Under the pieces are notes generated by a model. It was given only the letters and a program-made list of their open reading frames with translations. It searched no databases and was not told the DNA's origin. A stretch of 64,000 nt of DNA from Panulirus ornatus (lineage: Eukaryota; Arthropoda; Malacostraca; Decapoda; Palinuridae): contig NC_092249.1 in the NCBI RefSeq assembly GCF_036320965.1, positions 11,047,447 through 11,111,446 on the forward strand, given 5' to 3'. The position numbers and the translations under genes were made by a program. Positions 44,188 through 54,187 of the stretch are shown piece after piece (the first letter of the stretch is position 1; each line of letters opens with the position of its first letter).

Positions 44188-47107
44188 GCTTTGTCGCTGT
44201 CTCCTGCGTTTGCGAGATAGTGCAAGGATACAGACGAAAGAAATGGCCCAACCCACCCCCATACACATGTATATACATACGTCCACACACGCAAAATATA
44301 CATACCTACACAGCTTTCCATCCATGGTTTACCTCAGACGCTTCACATGCCCTGATTCAATCCACTGACAGCACGTCAACCCCGGTATACCACATCGATC
44401 CAATTCACTCTATTCCTTGCCCTCCTTTCACCCTCCTGCATGTTCAGGCCCCGACCACACAAAATCTTTTTCACTCCATCTTTCCACCTCCAATTTGGTC
44501 TCCCACTTCTCCTCGCTCCCTCCACCTCCGACACATATATCCTCTTGGTCAATCTTTCCTCACTCATTCTCTCCATGTGCCCAAACCTCTTCAAAACACC
44601 CGCTTCTGCTCTCTCAACCACGCTCTTTTTATTTCCACACATCTCTCTTACCCTTACGTTACTTAATCAATCAAACCACCTCACACCACACATTGTCCTC
44701 AAACACCTCATTTCCAGCACATCCATCCTCCTGCGCAAAACTCTATCCATAGCCCACGCCTCGCAACCATATAACATTGTCGGATCCACTATTCCTTCAA
44801 ACATACCCAGTTTTGCTTTCCCTGATAATGTTCACGACTTCCACACATTCTTCAAGGCTCCCAGAATTTTCGCCCCCTTCCCCACCCTATGATCCACTTC
44901 CGCTTCCATGGTTCCATCTGCTGCCAGATCCACTCCCAGATATCTAAAACACTTCACCTCCTCCAGTTTTTCTCCATTCAAACTTACCTCCCAATTGACT
45001 TAACCTTCAACCCTACTGTACCTAATAACCTTGCTCTTATTCACATTTACTCTTAACTTTCTTCTTTCACACACTTTACCAAACTCAGTCACCAGCTTCT
45101 GCAGTTTCTCACATGAATCAGCCACCAGTGCTGTATCATCAGCAAACAACAACTGACTCACTTCCCAAGCTCTTTCATCCCCAACAGACTTCATACTTGC
45201 CCCTCTTTCCAAAACTCTTGCATTCACCTCCCTAACAACCCCATCCATAAACAAATTAAACAACCATGGAGACATCACACACCCCTGCCGCAAACCTACA
45301 TTCACTGAGAACCAATCACTTTCCTCTCTTCCTACACGTACACATGACTTACATCCTCGATAAAAACTTTTCACTGCTTCTAACAACTTGCCTCCCTCAC
45401 CATATATTCTTAATACCTTCCAGAGAGCATCTCTATCAACTCTATCATATGCCTTCTCCAGATCCATAAATGCTACATACAAATCCATTTGCTTTTCTAA
45501 GTATTTCTCACATACATTCTTCAAAGCAAACACCTGATCCACACATCCTCTAACACTTCTGAAACCACACTGCTCTTCCCCAATCTGATGCTCTGTACAT
45601 GCCTTCACCCTCTCAATCAATACCCTCCCATATAATTTACCAGGAATACTCAACAAACTTATTCCTCTGTAATTTGAGCACTCACTCTTATCCCCTTCGC
45701 CTTTGTACAATGGCACTATGCACGCATTCTGCCAATCCTCAGGCACCTCACCATGAGTCATACATACATTAAATAACCTTACCAACCAGTCAATAATACA
45801 GTCACCCCCTTTTTTAATAAATTCCACTGCAATACCATCCAAACCTGCTGCCTTGCCGGCTTTCATCTTCCGCAAAGCTTTTACTACCTCTTCTCTGTTT
45901 ACCAAATCATTTTCCCTAACCCTCTCACTTTGCACACCACCACGACCAAAACACCCTATATCTGCCACTCTATCATCAAACACATTCAACAAACCTTCAA
46001 AATACTCACTCCATCTCCTTCTCACATCACCACTACTTGTTATCACCTCCCCATTTGCGCCCTTCACTGAAGTTCCCATTTGCTCCCTTGTCTTACACAC
46101 TTTATTTACCTCCTTCCAGAACATCTTTTTATTCTCCCTAAAATTTAATGATACTCTCTCACCCCAACTCTCATTTGCACTCTTTTTCACCTCTTGCACC
46201 TTTCTCTTGACCTCCTGTCTCTTTCTTTTATACATCTCCCACTCAATTGCATTTTTTCCCTGCAAAAATCGTCCAAATGCCTCTCTCTTCTCTTTCACTA
46301 ATAATCTTACTTCTCCATCCCACCAATCACTACCCTTTCTAATCAACCCACCTCCCACTCTTCTCATGCCACAAGCATCTTTTACGCAATCCATCACTGA
46401 TTCCCTAAATACAACCCATTCCTCCCCCACTCCCCTTACTTCCATTGTTCTTACCTTTTTCCATTCTGTACTCAGTCTCTCCTGGTACTTCCTCACACAA
46501 GTCTCCTTCCCAAGCTCACTTACCCTCACCACCCTCTTCACCCCAACATTCACTCTTCTTTTCTGAAAACCCATACAAATCTTCACCTTAGCCTCCACAA
46601 GATAATGATCAGACATCCCTCCAGTTGCACCTCTCAGCACATTAACATCCAAAAGTCTCTCTTTCGCGCGCCTGTCAATTAACACGTAATCCAATAACGC
46701 TCTCCGACTTATATACGTATACTTATGTATATCTCGCTTTTTAAACCAGGTATTCCCAATCTCCAGACCTTTTTCAGCATATAAATCTACAAGCTCTTCA
46801 CCATTTCCATTTACAACACTGAACACCCCATGTATACCAATTATTCCCTCAACTGCCACATTACTCACCTTTGCATTCAAACCACCCATCACTATAACCT
46901 GGTCTCGTGCATGAAAACCACTAACACACTCATTCAGCTGCTCCCAAAACACTTGCCTTTCATGATCTTTCTTCTCATGCCCAGGTGCATATGCACCAAT
47001 AATCACCCATCTCCCTCCATCAACTTTCAGTTTTACCCATATTAATCAAGAATTTACTTTCTTACATTCTATCACATACTCCCACAATTCCTGTTTCAGG
47101 AGTACTG

Positions 47108-47108
<1 letters not shown>
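44172..47108 (-). mobile_element. RTE-A LINE, young, short-3'UTR type, 5'-truncated in the endonuclease
   Basis: Carries everything from about residue 84 of the ORF to the 3' end. A small in-frame loss in the endonuclease removes RDGQ (YISRRALLDYV). The C-terminal region contains two visible nonsense changes: at 45000-45002 (CAA to TAA in VEGQ) and near 44664 (CGA to TGA in FDR). The 5' end stops in the LLKQE codons exactly at a (TA)n tract. Confidence 0.93.
45000..47006 (-). CDS. RTE-A endonuclease-RT, longest uninterrupted stretch (668 codons)
   Basis: Runs from IIGAYAPGHEKK in the endonuclease through VIVMGGLNAKV (the usual GDLNA reads GGLNA, losing a catalytic-site aspartate), GGMSDHYLVEA, the basic linker, AGLDGIAVEF, NYRGISLLSIPGK, FMDLEKAYDRVDRDALW (motif A), GLRQGCVMSPW (motif B), LLFADDTALVADS (motif C) and NVNKSKVIRYSRVEG. 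RT motifs are intact; the endonuclease is incomplete and mutated. The stop at its end separates it from the C-terminal region. Confidence 0.85.
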   Translation of the reverse strand: MIIGAYAPGHEKKDHERQVFWEQLNECVSGFHARDQVIVMGGLNAKVSNVAVEGIIGIHGVFSVVNGNGEELVDLYAEKGLEIGNTWFKKRDIHKYTYISRRALLDYVLIDRRAKERLLDVNVLRGATGGMSDHYLVEAKVKICMGFQKRRVNVGVKRVVRVSELGKETCVRKYQERLSTEWKKVRTMEVRGVGEEWVVFRESVMDCVKDACGMRRVGGGLIRKGSDWWDGEVRLLVKEKREAFGRFLQGKNAIEWEMYKRKRQEVKRKVQEVKKSANESWGERVSLNFRENKKMFWKEVNKVCKTREQMGTSVKGANGEVITSSGDVRRRWSEYFEGLLNVFDDRVADIGCFGRGGVQSERVRENDLVNREEVVKALRKMKAGKAAGLDGIAVEFIKKGGDCIIDWLVRLFNVCMTHGEVPEDWQNACIVPLYKGEGDKSECSNYRGISLLSIPGKLYGRVLIERVKACTEHQIGEEQCGFRSVRGCVDQVFALKNVCEKYLEKQMDLYVAFMDLEKAYDRVDRDALWKVLRIYGEGGKLLEAVKSFYRGCKSCVRVGREESDWFSVNVGLRQGCVMSPWLFNLFMDGVVREVNARVLERGASMKSVGDERAWEVSQLLFADDTALVADSCEKLQKLVTEFGKVCERRKLRVNVNKSKVIRYSRVEG

Positions 47109-47151
<43 letters not shown>
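47109..47151. repeat. (TA)n and T run
   Basis: TA tract (47109-47136) then T15, between the truncated 5' side of one minus LINE and the tail of another. Confidence 0.95.
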
Positions 47152-48756
47152 GCTCTGTCGCTGTCTCCCACGTTTGTGAGGTAGCGCAAGGAAACAGACA
47201 AAAGAAATGGCCCAACCCACCCCCATACACATGTATATACATACGTCCACACACGCAAATATACATACCTACACAGCTTTCCATGGTTTACCCCAGAAGC
47301 TTCACATGCCCTGATTCAATCCACTGACAGCACGTCAACCCCGGAATACCACATCGATCCAATTCACTCTATTCCTTGCCCTCCTTTCACCCTCCTGCAT
47401 GTTCAGGCCCCGATCACACAAAATCTTTTTCACTCCATCTTTCCACCTCCAATTTGGTCTCCCACTTCTCCTCGTTCCCTCCACCTCCGACACATATATC
47501 CTCTTGCTCAATCTTTCCTCACTCATTCTCTCCATGTGCCCAAACCATTTCAAAACACCCTCTTCTGCTCTCTCAACCACGCTCTTTTTATTTCCACACA
47601 TCTCTCTTACCCTTACGTTACTTACTCGATCAAACCAACTCACACGACACATTGTCCTGAAACATCTCATTTCCAGCATATCCATCCTCCTGCGCACAAC
47701 TCTATCCATAGCCCACGCCTCGCAACCATACAACATTGTTGGAACCACTATTCCTTCAAACATACCCATTTTAGCTTTCCGAGATAATGTTCTCGACTTC
47801 CACACATTCTTCAAGGCTCCCAGAATTTTCGCCCGCTCCCCCACCCTATGATCCACTTCCGCTTCCATGGTTCCATCTGCTGCCAGATCCACTTCCAGAT
47901 ATCTAAAACACTTTACTTCCTCCAGTTTTTCTCCATTCAAACTTACCTCCCAACTGACTTGACCCTCAACCCTACTGTACCTAATAACCTTGCTCTTATT
48001 CACATTTACTCTTAACTTTCTCCTTTCACACACTTTACCAAACTCAGTCACCAGCTTCTGCAGTTTCTCACATGAATCAGCCACCAGCGCTGTATCATCA
48101 GCGAACAACAACTGACTCACTTCCCAAGCTCTCTCATCCAGAACAGACTGCATACTTGCCCCTCTTTCCAAAACTCTTGCATTCACCTCCCTAACAACCC
48201 CATCCATAAACAAATTAAACAACCATGGAGACATCACACACCCCTGATGCAAACCCACATTCACTGAGAACCAATCACTTTCCTCTCTTCCTACACGTAC
48301 ACATGCCTTACATCCTCGATAAAAACTTTTCACTGCTTCTAACAACTTGCCTCCCACACCATATATTCTTAATACCTTCTAGAGAGCATCTCTATCAATT
48401 CTATCATATGCCTTCTCCAGATCCATAAGTGCTACATACAAATCCATTTGTTTTTCTAAGTATTTCTCACATACATTCTTCAAAGCAAACTCCTGATCCA
48501 TACATCCTCTACCACTTCTGAAACCACACTGCTCTTCCCCAATCTGATGCTCTGTACATGCTTTCACACTCTCAATCAATACCCTCCCATATAATTTACC
48601 AGGAATACTTAACAAACTTATAACTCTGTAATTTGAGCACTCACTCTTATCCCCTTTGCCTTTGTACAATGGCACTATGCAGGCATTCCGCCAATCCTCA
48701 GGCACCTCACCATGAATCATACATACATTAAATAACCTTACCAACCAGTCAACAAT
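47137..48756 (-). mobile_element. RTE-A LINE, short-3'UTR type, 5'-truncated in the RT
   Basis: Antisense tail, 3' stem-loop, short 3'UTR and coding sequence back to the DCIVDWLVRLF codons. The 5' break lies at a (TA)n tract (48757). A TGG to TAG change near 48380 (LWKV) interrupts the RT just after motif A. Confidence 0.92.
47335..48357 (-). CDS. RTE-A RT palm and C-terminal region (340 codons, partial)
   Basis: Open from GGKLLEAVKSFYRGC through GLHQGCVMSPWLF (motif B with His for Arg), LLFADDTALVADS, CFRYLEVDL (Gly to Glu in YLG) and the full C-terminal region. Motif A lies upstream of the nonsense codon at 48380. Confidence 0.8.
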   Translation of the reverse strand: MGGKLLEAVKSFYRGCKACVRVGREESDWFSVNVGLHQGCVMSPWLFNLFMDGVVREVNARVLERGASMQSVLDERAWEVSQLLFADDTALVADSCEKLQKLVTEFGKVCERRKLRVNVNKSKVIRYSRVEGQVSWEVSLNGEKLEEVKCFRYLEVDLAADGTMEAEVDHRVGERAKILGALKNVWKSRTLSRKAKMGMFEGIVVPTMLYGCEAWAMDRVVRRRMDMLEMRCFRTMCRVSWFDRVSNVRVREMCGNKKSVVERAEEGVLKWFGHMERMSEERLSKRIYVSEVEGTRRSGRPNWRWKDGVKKILCDRGLNMQEGERRARNRVNWIDVVFRG

Positions 48757-48757
48757 A

Positions 48758-48788
<31 letters not shown>
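48757..48788. repeat. (TA)n between two inverted 5'-truncated LINE copies
   Basis: A 32-bp TA-rich tract. The left flank is the broken 5' side of a minus copy and the right flank the broken 5' side of a plus copy. Confidence 0.95.
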
Positions 48789-48795
<7 letters not shown>

Positions 48796-49610
48796 CTTGG
48801 GAAGTGAGTCAGTTGTTGTTCGCTGATGATACAGCACTGGTGGCTGATTCATGTGAGAAACTGCAGAAGCTGGTGACTGAGTTTGGAAAAGTGTGTGGAA
48901 GAAGAAAGTTAAGAGTAAATGTGAATAAGAGCAAGGTTATTAGGTACAGTAGGGTTGAGGGTCAAGTCAATTGGGAGGTGAGTTTGAATGGAGAAAAACT
49001 GGAGGAAGTGAAGTGTTTTAGATATCTGGGAGTGGATCTGGCAGTGGATGGAACCATGGAAGCGGAAGTGGATCATAGGGTGGGGGAGGGGGTGAAAATC
49101 CTGGGGGCCTTGAAGAATGTGTGGAAGTCGAGAACATTATCTCGGAAAGCAAAAATGGGTATGTTTGAAGGAATAGTGGTTCCAACAATGTTGTATGGTT
49201 GCGAGGCGTGGGCTATGGATAGAGTTGTGCGCAGGAGGATGGATGTGCTGGAAATGAGATGTTTGAGGACAATGTGTGGTGTGAGGTGGTTTGATCGAGT
49301 GAGTAACGTAAGGGTAAGAGAGATGTGTGGAAATAAAAAGAGCGTGGTTGAGAGAGCAGAAGAGGGTGTTTTGAAGTGGTTTGGGCACATGGAGAGGATG
49401 AGTGAGGAAAGATTGACCAAGAGGATATATGTGTCGGAGGTGGAGGGAACAAGGAGAAGAGGGAGACCAAATTGGAGGTGGAAAGATGGAGTGAAAAAGA
49501 TTTTGTGTGATCGGGGCCTGAACATGCAGGAGGGTGAAAGGAGGGCAAGGAATAGAGTGAATTGGAGCGATGTGGTATACCGGGGTTGACGTGCTGTCAG
49601 TGGATTGAAG
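48789..49610 (+). mobile_element. RTE-A LINE fragment, RT motif C to stop codon
   Basis: Begins at DERAWEVSQ just before motif C and runs uninterrupted to the end of the ORF (open stretch 48804-49589: [54 protein letters not shown]). It is cut about 20 bp past the stop codon, where mini-A sequence starts. No 3'UTR, so 3' truncation must have happened after insertion. Confidence 0.9.
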
Positions 49611-49787
49611 CAGAGGATGAGGACTGGGCCTTTGAGGGAATATCCTCACCTGGCCCCCTTCTCTCTTTCTTCTTTTGGAAAAAAAAGAGAGCGGAGGATT
49701 TCCAGCCTCACGCTCCCTCCCCTTTTAGTCGCCTTCTACGACACGCAGGGAATATGTGGGAAGTATTCTTTCTCCCCTATCCCCAGG
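49611..49787 (-). mobile_element. mini-A fragment (5' and middle parts)
   Basis: Antisense: CAGAGGATGAGGACTGGGCC, GGGAATATCCTCACCTGGCC, the GAGGATTTCCAGCCTCACGC block, and the leader to CCCCTATCCCCAGG. The 3' module is missing. It lies between two plus-strand LINE fragments that both carry the C-terminal region, so it is not a simple insertion into one copy. The right joint has CAGGAGG-like microhomology. Confidence 0.8.
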
Positions 49788-50325
49788 AGGAGGGTGGATG
49801 TGCTGGAAATGAGATGTTTGAGGACAATGTGTGGTGTGAGGTGGTTTGATCAAGTAAGTAATGTAAGGGTAAGAGAGATGTGTGGAAATAAAAAGAGCAT
49901 GGTTGAGAGAGCAGAAGAGGGTGTTTTGAAATGGTTTGGGCACATGGAGAGAATGAGTGAGGAAAGATTGACCAAGAGGATATATGTCGGAGGTGGAGGG
50001 AACGAGGAGAAGTGGGAGACCAAATTGGAGGTGGAAAGATGGAGTGAAAAAGATTTTGATTGATCTGGGCCTGAACATGCAGGAGGGTGAAAGGTGGGCA
50101 AGGAATAGAGTGAATTGGATCGATGTGGTATACCGGGGTTGACGTGCTGTCAGTGGATTGAATCAGGGCATGTGAAGCGTCTGGGGTAAACCATGGAAAG
50201 CTGTGTAGGTATGTATATTTGCGTGTGTGGACGTATGCATATCCATGTGTATGGGGGGGGGTTGGGCCATTTCTTTCGTCTGTTTCCTTGCGCTACCTCA
50301 CAAACGCGGGAGACAGCGACAAAGT
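49788..50325 (+). mobile_element. RTE-A LINE 3' fragment, short-3'UTR type
   Basis: From RRRVDVLEMRC to the 3' end. A 2-nt deletion near 49987 (ATATGTCGG instead of ATATGTGTCGG) shifts frame. Short 3'UTR and stem-loop intact; the tail is (TAA)n merging into a TA/TTA tract. Confidence 0.9.
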
Positions 50326-50430
50326 ATAATAATAATAATAAAAAATATATATATATTATTATATTATTATATATATATTATTATATATAAAAAATAATAA
50401 TATAAAAATATATATATATATATATATATA
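50326..50430. repeat. Compound (TAA)n/(TA)n/(TTA)n tract
   Basis: About 105 bp of mixed AT repeats between the tail of one plus copy and the truncated start of the next plus copy. Confidence 0.95.
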
Positions 50431-52698
50431 GGTGAGAACAATGGAAGTAAGGGGAGTGGGGGAGGAATGGGATGTATTTAGGGAATCAGTGATGGATTGC
50501 GCAAAAGATGCTTGTGGCATGAGAAGAGTGGGAGGTGGGCTGTTTAGAAAGGGTAGTGAGTGGTGGGATGAAGAAGTAAGAGTATTAGTGAAAGAGAAGA
50601 GAGAGGCATTTGGATGATTTTTGCAGGGAAAAAATGCAATTGAGTGGGAGAAGTATAAAAGAAAGAGACAGGAGGTCAAGAGAAAGGTGCAAGAGGTGAA
50701 AAAAAGGGCAAATGAGAGTTGGGGTGAGAGACTATCAGTAAATTTTAGGGAGAATAAAAAGATGTTCTGGAAGGAGGTAAATAGGGTGCGTAAGACAAGG
50801 GAGCAAATGGGAACTTCAGTGAAGGGCGTAAATGGGGAGGTGATAACAAGTAGTGGTGATGTGAGAAGGAGATGGAATGAGTATTTAGAAGGTTTGTTGA
50901 ATGTGTCTGATGACAGAGTGGCAGATATAGGGTGTTTGGGTCGAGGTGGTGTGCAAAGTGAGAGGGTTAGGGAAAATGATTTGGTAAACAGAGAAGAGGT
51001 AGTAAAAGCTTTGCGGAAGATGAAAGCCGGCAAGGCAGCAGGTTTGGATGGTATTGCAGTGGAATTTATAAAAAAAGGGGGTGACTGTATTGTTGACTGG
51101 TTGGTAAGGTTATTTAATGTATGTATGACTCATGGTGAGGTGCCTGAGGATTGGCGGAATGCGTGCATAGTGCCATTGTACAAAGGCAAAGGGGATAAGA
51201 GTGAGTGCTCAGATTACAGAGGTATAAGTTTGTTGAGTATTCCTGGTAAATTATATGGGAGGGTATTGATTGAGAGGGTGAAGGCATGTACAGAGCATCA
51301 GATTGGGGAAGAGCAGTGTGGTTTCAGAAGTGGTAGAGGATGTGTGGATCAGGTGTTTGCTTTGAAGAATGTATGTGAGAAATACTTAGAAAAGCAAATG
51401 GATTTGTATGTAGCATTTATGGATCTGGAGAAGGCATATGATAGAGTTGATAGAGATGCTCTGTGGAAGGTATTAAGAATATATGGTGTGGGAGGCAAGT
51501 TGTTAGAAGCAGTGAAAAGTTTTTATCGAGGATGTAAGGCATGTGTACGTGTAGGAAGAGAGGAAAGTGATTGGTTCTCAGTGAATGTAGGTTTGCGGCA
51601 GGGGTGTGTGATGTCTCCATGGTTGTTTAATTTGTTTATGGATGGGGTTGTTAGGGAGGTAAATGCAAGAGTCTTGGAAAGAGGGGCAAGTATGAAGTCT
51701 GTTGGGGATGAGAGAGCTTGGGAAGTGAGTCAGTTGTTGTTCGCTGATGATACAGCGCTGGTGGCGGATTCATGTGAGAAACTGCAGAAGCTGGTGACGG
51801 AGTTTGGTAAAGTGTGTGGAAGAAGAAAGTTAAGAGTAAATGTGAATAAGAGCAAGGTTATTAGGTACAGTAGGGTTGAGGGTCAAGTCAATTGGGAGGT
51901 GAGTTTGAATGGAGAAAAACTGGAGGAAGTGAAGTGTTTTAGATATCTGGGAGTGGATCTGGCAGCGGATGGAACCATGGAAGCAGAAGTGGATCATAGG
52001 GTGGGGGAGGGGGCGAAAATTTTGGGAGCCTTGAAAAATGTGTGGAAGTCGAGAACATTATCCCGGAAAGCAAAAATGGGTATGTTTGAAGGAATAGTGG
52101 TTCCAACAATGTTGTATGGTTGCGAGGCGTGGGCTATGGATAGAGTTGTTCGCAGGAGGATGGATGTGCTGGAAATGAGATGTTTGAGGACAATGTGTGG
52201 TGTGAGGTGGTTTGATCGAGTAAGTAACGTAAGGGTAAGAGAGATGTGTGGAAATAAAAAGAGCGTGGTTGAGAGAGCAGAAGAGGGTGTTTTGAAATGG
52301 TTTGGGCACATGGAGAGAATGAGTGAGGAAAGATTGACCAAGAGGATATATGTGTCGGAGGTGGAGGGAACGAGGAGAAGAGGGAGACCAAATTGGAGGT
52401 GGAAAGATGGAGTGAAAAGGATTTTGTGTGATCGGGGCCTGAACATGCAGGAGGGTGAAAGGAGGGCAAGGAATAGAGTGAATTGGAGCGATGTGGTATA
52501 CAGGGGTTGACGTGCTGTCAGTGGATTGAATCAGGGCATGTGAAGCGTCCGGGGTAAACCATGGAAAGCTGTGTAGGTATGTATATTTGCGTGTGTGGAC
52601 GTGTGTATGTACATGTGTATGGGGGGGGTTGGGCCATTTCTTTCGTCTGTTTCCTTGCGCTATCTCGCAAACGCGAGAGACAGCGACGAGGTATAAAA

Positions 52699-52707
<9 letters not shown>
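50431..52707 (+). mobile_element. RTE-A LINE, young, short-3'UTR type, 5'-truncated in the linker
   Basis: Starts at the KVRTMEVRGVGEEWD codons directly after an AT-repeat tract. The linker, RT and C-terminal region are complete with one nonsense codon, then the short 3'UTR (CATGGAAAGCTGTGTAGG), a slightly altered stem-loop (GCTATCTCGCAAACGCGAG) and an A13 tail leading to (TA)n. Confidence 0.94.
50432..52510 (+). pseudogene. RTE-A RT polyprotein, one nonsense codon, 629-codon open RT stretch
   Basis: After CGA to TGA at 50615-50617 (FGRF) the frame is open from 50621 to the natural stop at 52510. It covers the linker, AGLDGIAVEF, DYRGISLLSIPGKLYG, CGFRSGRGCVDQ, FMDLEKAYDRVDRDALW (motif A), GLRQGCVMSPWLFNLFMDG (motif B), LLFADDTALVADS (motif C), CFRYLGVDLAADG and the whole C-terminal region. 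All RT catalytic residues are present. The endonuclease is absent because of 5' truncation. It is the most intact RT in the window. Confidence 0.9.

Positions 52708-52782
<75 letters not shown>
52708..52782. repeat. (TA)n microsatellite
   Basis: About 75 bp of TA after the A tail of the plus-strand LINE; on its right is an old minus-strand 3'UTR. Confidence 0.95.
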
Positions 52783-52788
<6 letters not shown>

Positions 52789-53565
52789 CCCCATATACAC
52801 ATATACATACATATACATAATCATACTTGCTTCCCTTCATCCATTCCTAGCGCTACCCTACCTCGCAGGAAACAGCATCGCTCCCTCATGCTTCACTGAA
52901 GTAGTATCAGGAAAACAGAGAAAAAGCCACATTCGTACACACTCAGTCTCTAGCTGTTATGAGTAATGCACTGAAACCACAACTCCTTATGCACATCCAG
53001 GCCCCACAGACCTTTCCATGGTTAACCCCAGATGTTTCACATGCCCTGGTTCAGTTCATTGACAGCATGTCGACCTCAGTATACCACATCGCTTCAATTC
53101 ACTCTATTCCTCATATGCCGCTCGCTGTCCTGTACGTTCGAACCCTAATCACTCAAAATCATTTTCACTCCATCCTTACACTTGAATTTTGGTCTCCTGT
53201 TTCTCCTCGTTCCCTCCACCTCTGACACATATGTCCTCTTTATAAATCTTCCCTCACTTGTTCTCTCCAAATGTCCAAACCATTTCAACGTTGAACACCC
53301 TCTTCTGCTCTCTCAACCACACTCTTTTTATTTCCACACATCTCTTTTAACCTTTCATTACTCACTTAATCAAACCATCTCACACCACATATTGTCCTCA
53401 AATATTTCATTTCCAACACATCCATCCTCCACTGTACAACCCTATCTATAGCTCATGCCTCAAAACCATATAATATTGTTGGAACTACTATTCCTTCAAA
53501 CATACCCATTTTTTTTCTCTGAGATCATGTTCTCTCTTTTCACACATTCTTCATCACTCCCAGAA
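52783..53565 (-). mobile_element. RTE-A LINE, old lineage, C-terminal region and 3'UTR
   Basis: Antisense 3'UTR with a distinctive block (CTACCTCGCAGGAAACAGC, CTTCACTGAAGTAGTATCAG), then a much-mutated C-terminal coding region back to the VLG(A/V)(L/M)KNV codons. It meets an inverted relative at 53565 with ACC microhomology. Confidence 0.85.
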
Positions 53566-53956
53566 CCAAATTGGAGGTGGAAGAATGGAGTGAAAAAGAT
53601 TATGAGCGATCATCCAGAATATACAAGAGGGTGAGAGATGTACAAGGAAGGATGTGGTATACCGGAGTCGACGTGCTGTCCACTGACTGAACCAGGGCTT
53701 GTGAAACGTCTGGGGTAAGCCATGGAAAGGCCTCTGGGGCCTGGATGTGGATAAGGAGCTGTGGTTTCGGTGCATTACACATGACAGGTAGAGACTGAGT
53801 GTGAATGAATATGGCCTCTTTTATCAGTTTCCCTGGTGCTACCTTCGCTGAAGCAGGGGGTAGCAATGCTGTATCCTATGGGGCGGGGTAGCATCAGGAA
53901 TGGATGAAGGCAAGCAAGTATGAATATGTATATGTATATGTCTGTGTATATGTATT
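53566..53956 (+). mobile_element. RTE-A LINE, old lineage, C-terminal end and 3'UTR
   Basis: Sense: CCAAATTGGAGGTGGAAGAA, GATGTGGTATACCGGAGTCG, then the 3'UTR with GGTGCTACCTTCGCTGAAGC, corresponding to the old-type block in the minus copy to its left. No 3' terminus. Followed directly by mini-A. Confidence 0.85.
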
Positions 53957-54187
53957 CATCCTTGGGGATATGGGAGAAAGAATACTTTCCATGTATACCC
54001 TGCATGTCGTAGAAGGCACCTAAAAGGGGAGGGAGTGGGAGGCTGGAAATCCTACCCTCCCATTCATTTAAATCCCTAAAAAAAGGAAAAGAGAAGAAAG
54101 CCAAGAGAGGACATTTCCTCTAAGGCTCAGTCCTCTGTCCTTCACGCTCCCTTGCTAACGTGGGAAATATAGATTATGTAAGAAAAA
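53957..54187 (+). mobile_element. mini-A non-autonomous element, full-length, diverged
   Basis: Starts ATCCTTGGGGATATGGG. Leader (AGAATACTTTCCATGTATAC, GTCGTAGAAGGCACCTAAAA, GGCTGGAAATCCTACCCTCC), middle (GAAAAGAGAAGAAAGCC, TTTCCTCTAAGGCTCAGTCC) and 3' module (CTTGCTAACGTGGGAAATA), then an A-rich tail. About 231 bp. More diverged than the copy at 43627, so the family has a long history. Confidence 0.85.

Noticed and set aside
43686..44666. 326-codon open frame crossing (TA)n tracts, with long IYIYIY runs
   Set aside because: Chance reading through microsatellites and antisense 3'UTRs of separate elements; no continuous gene.
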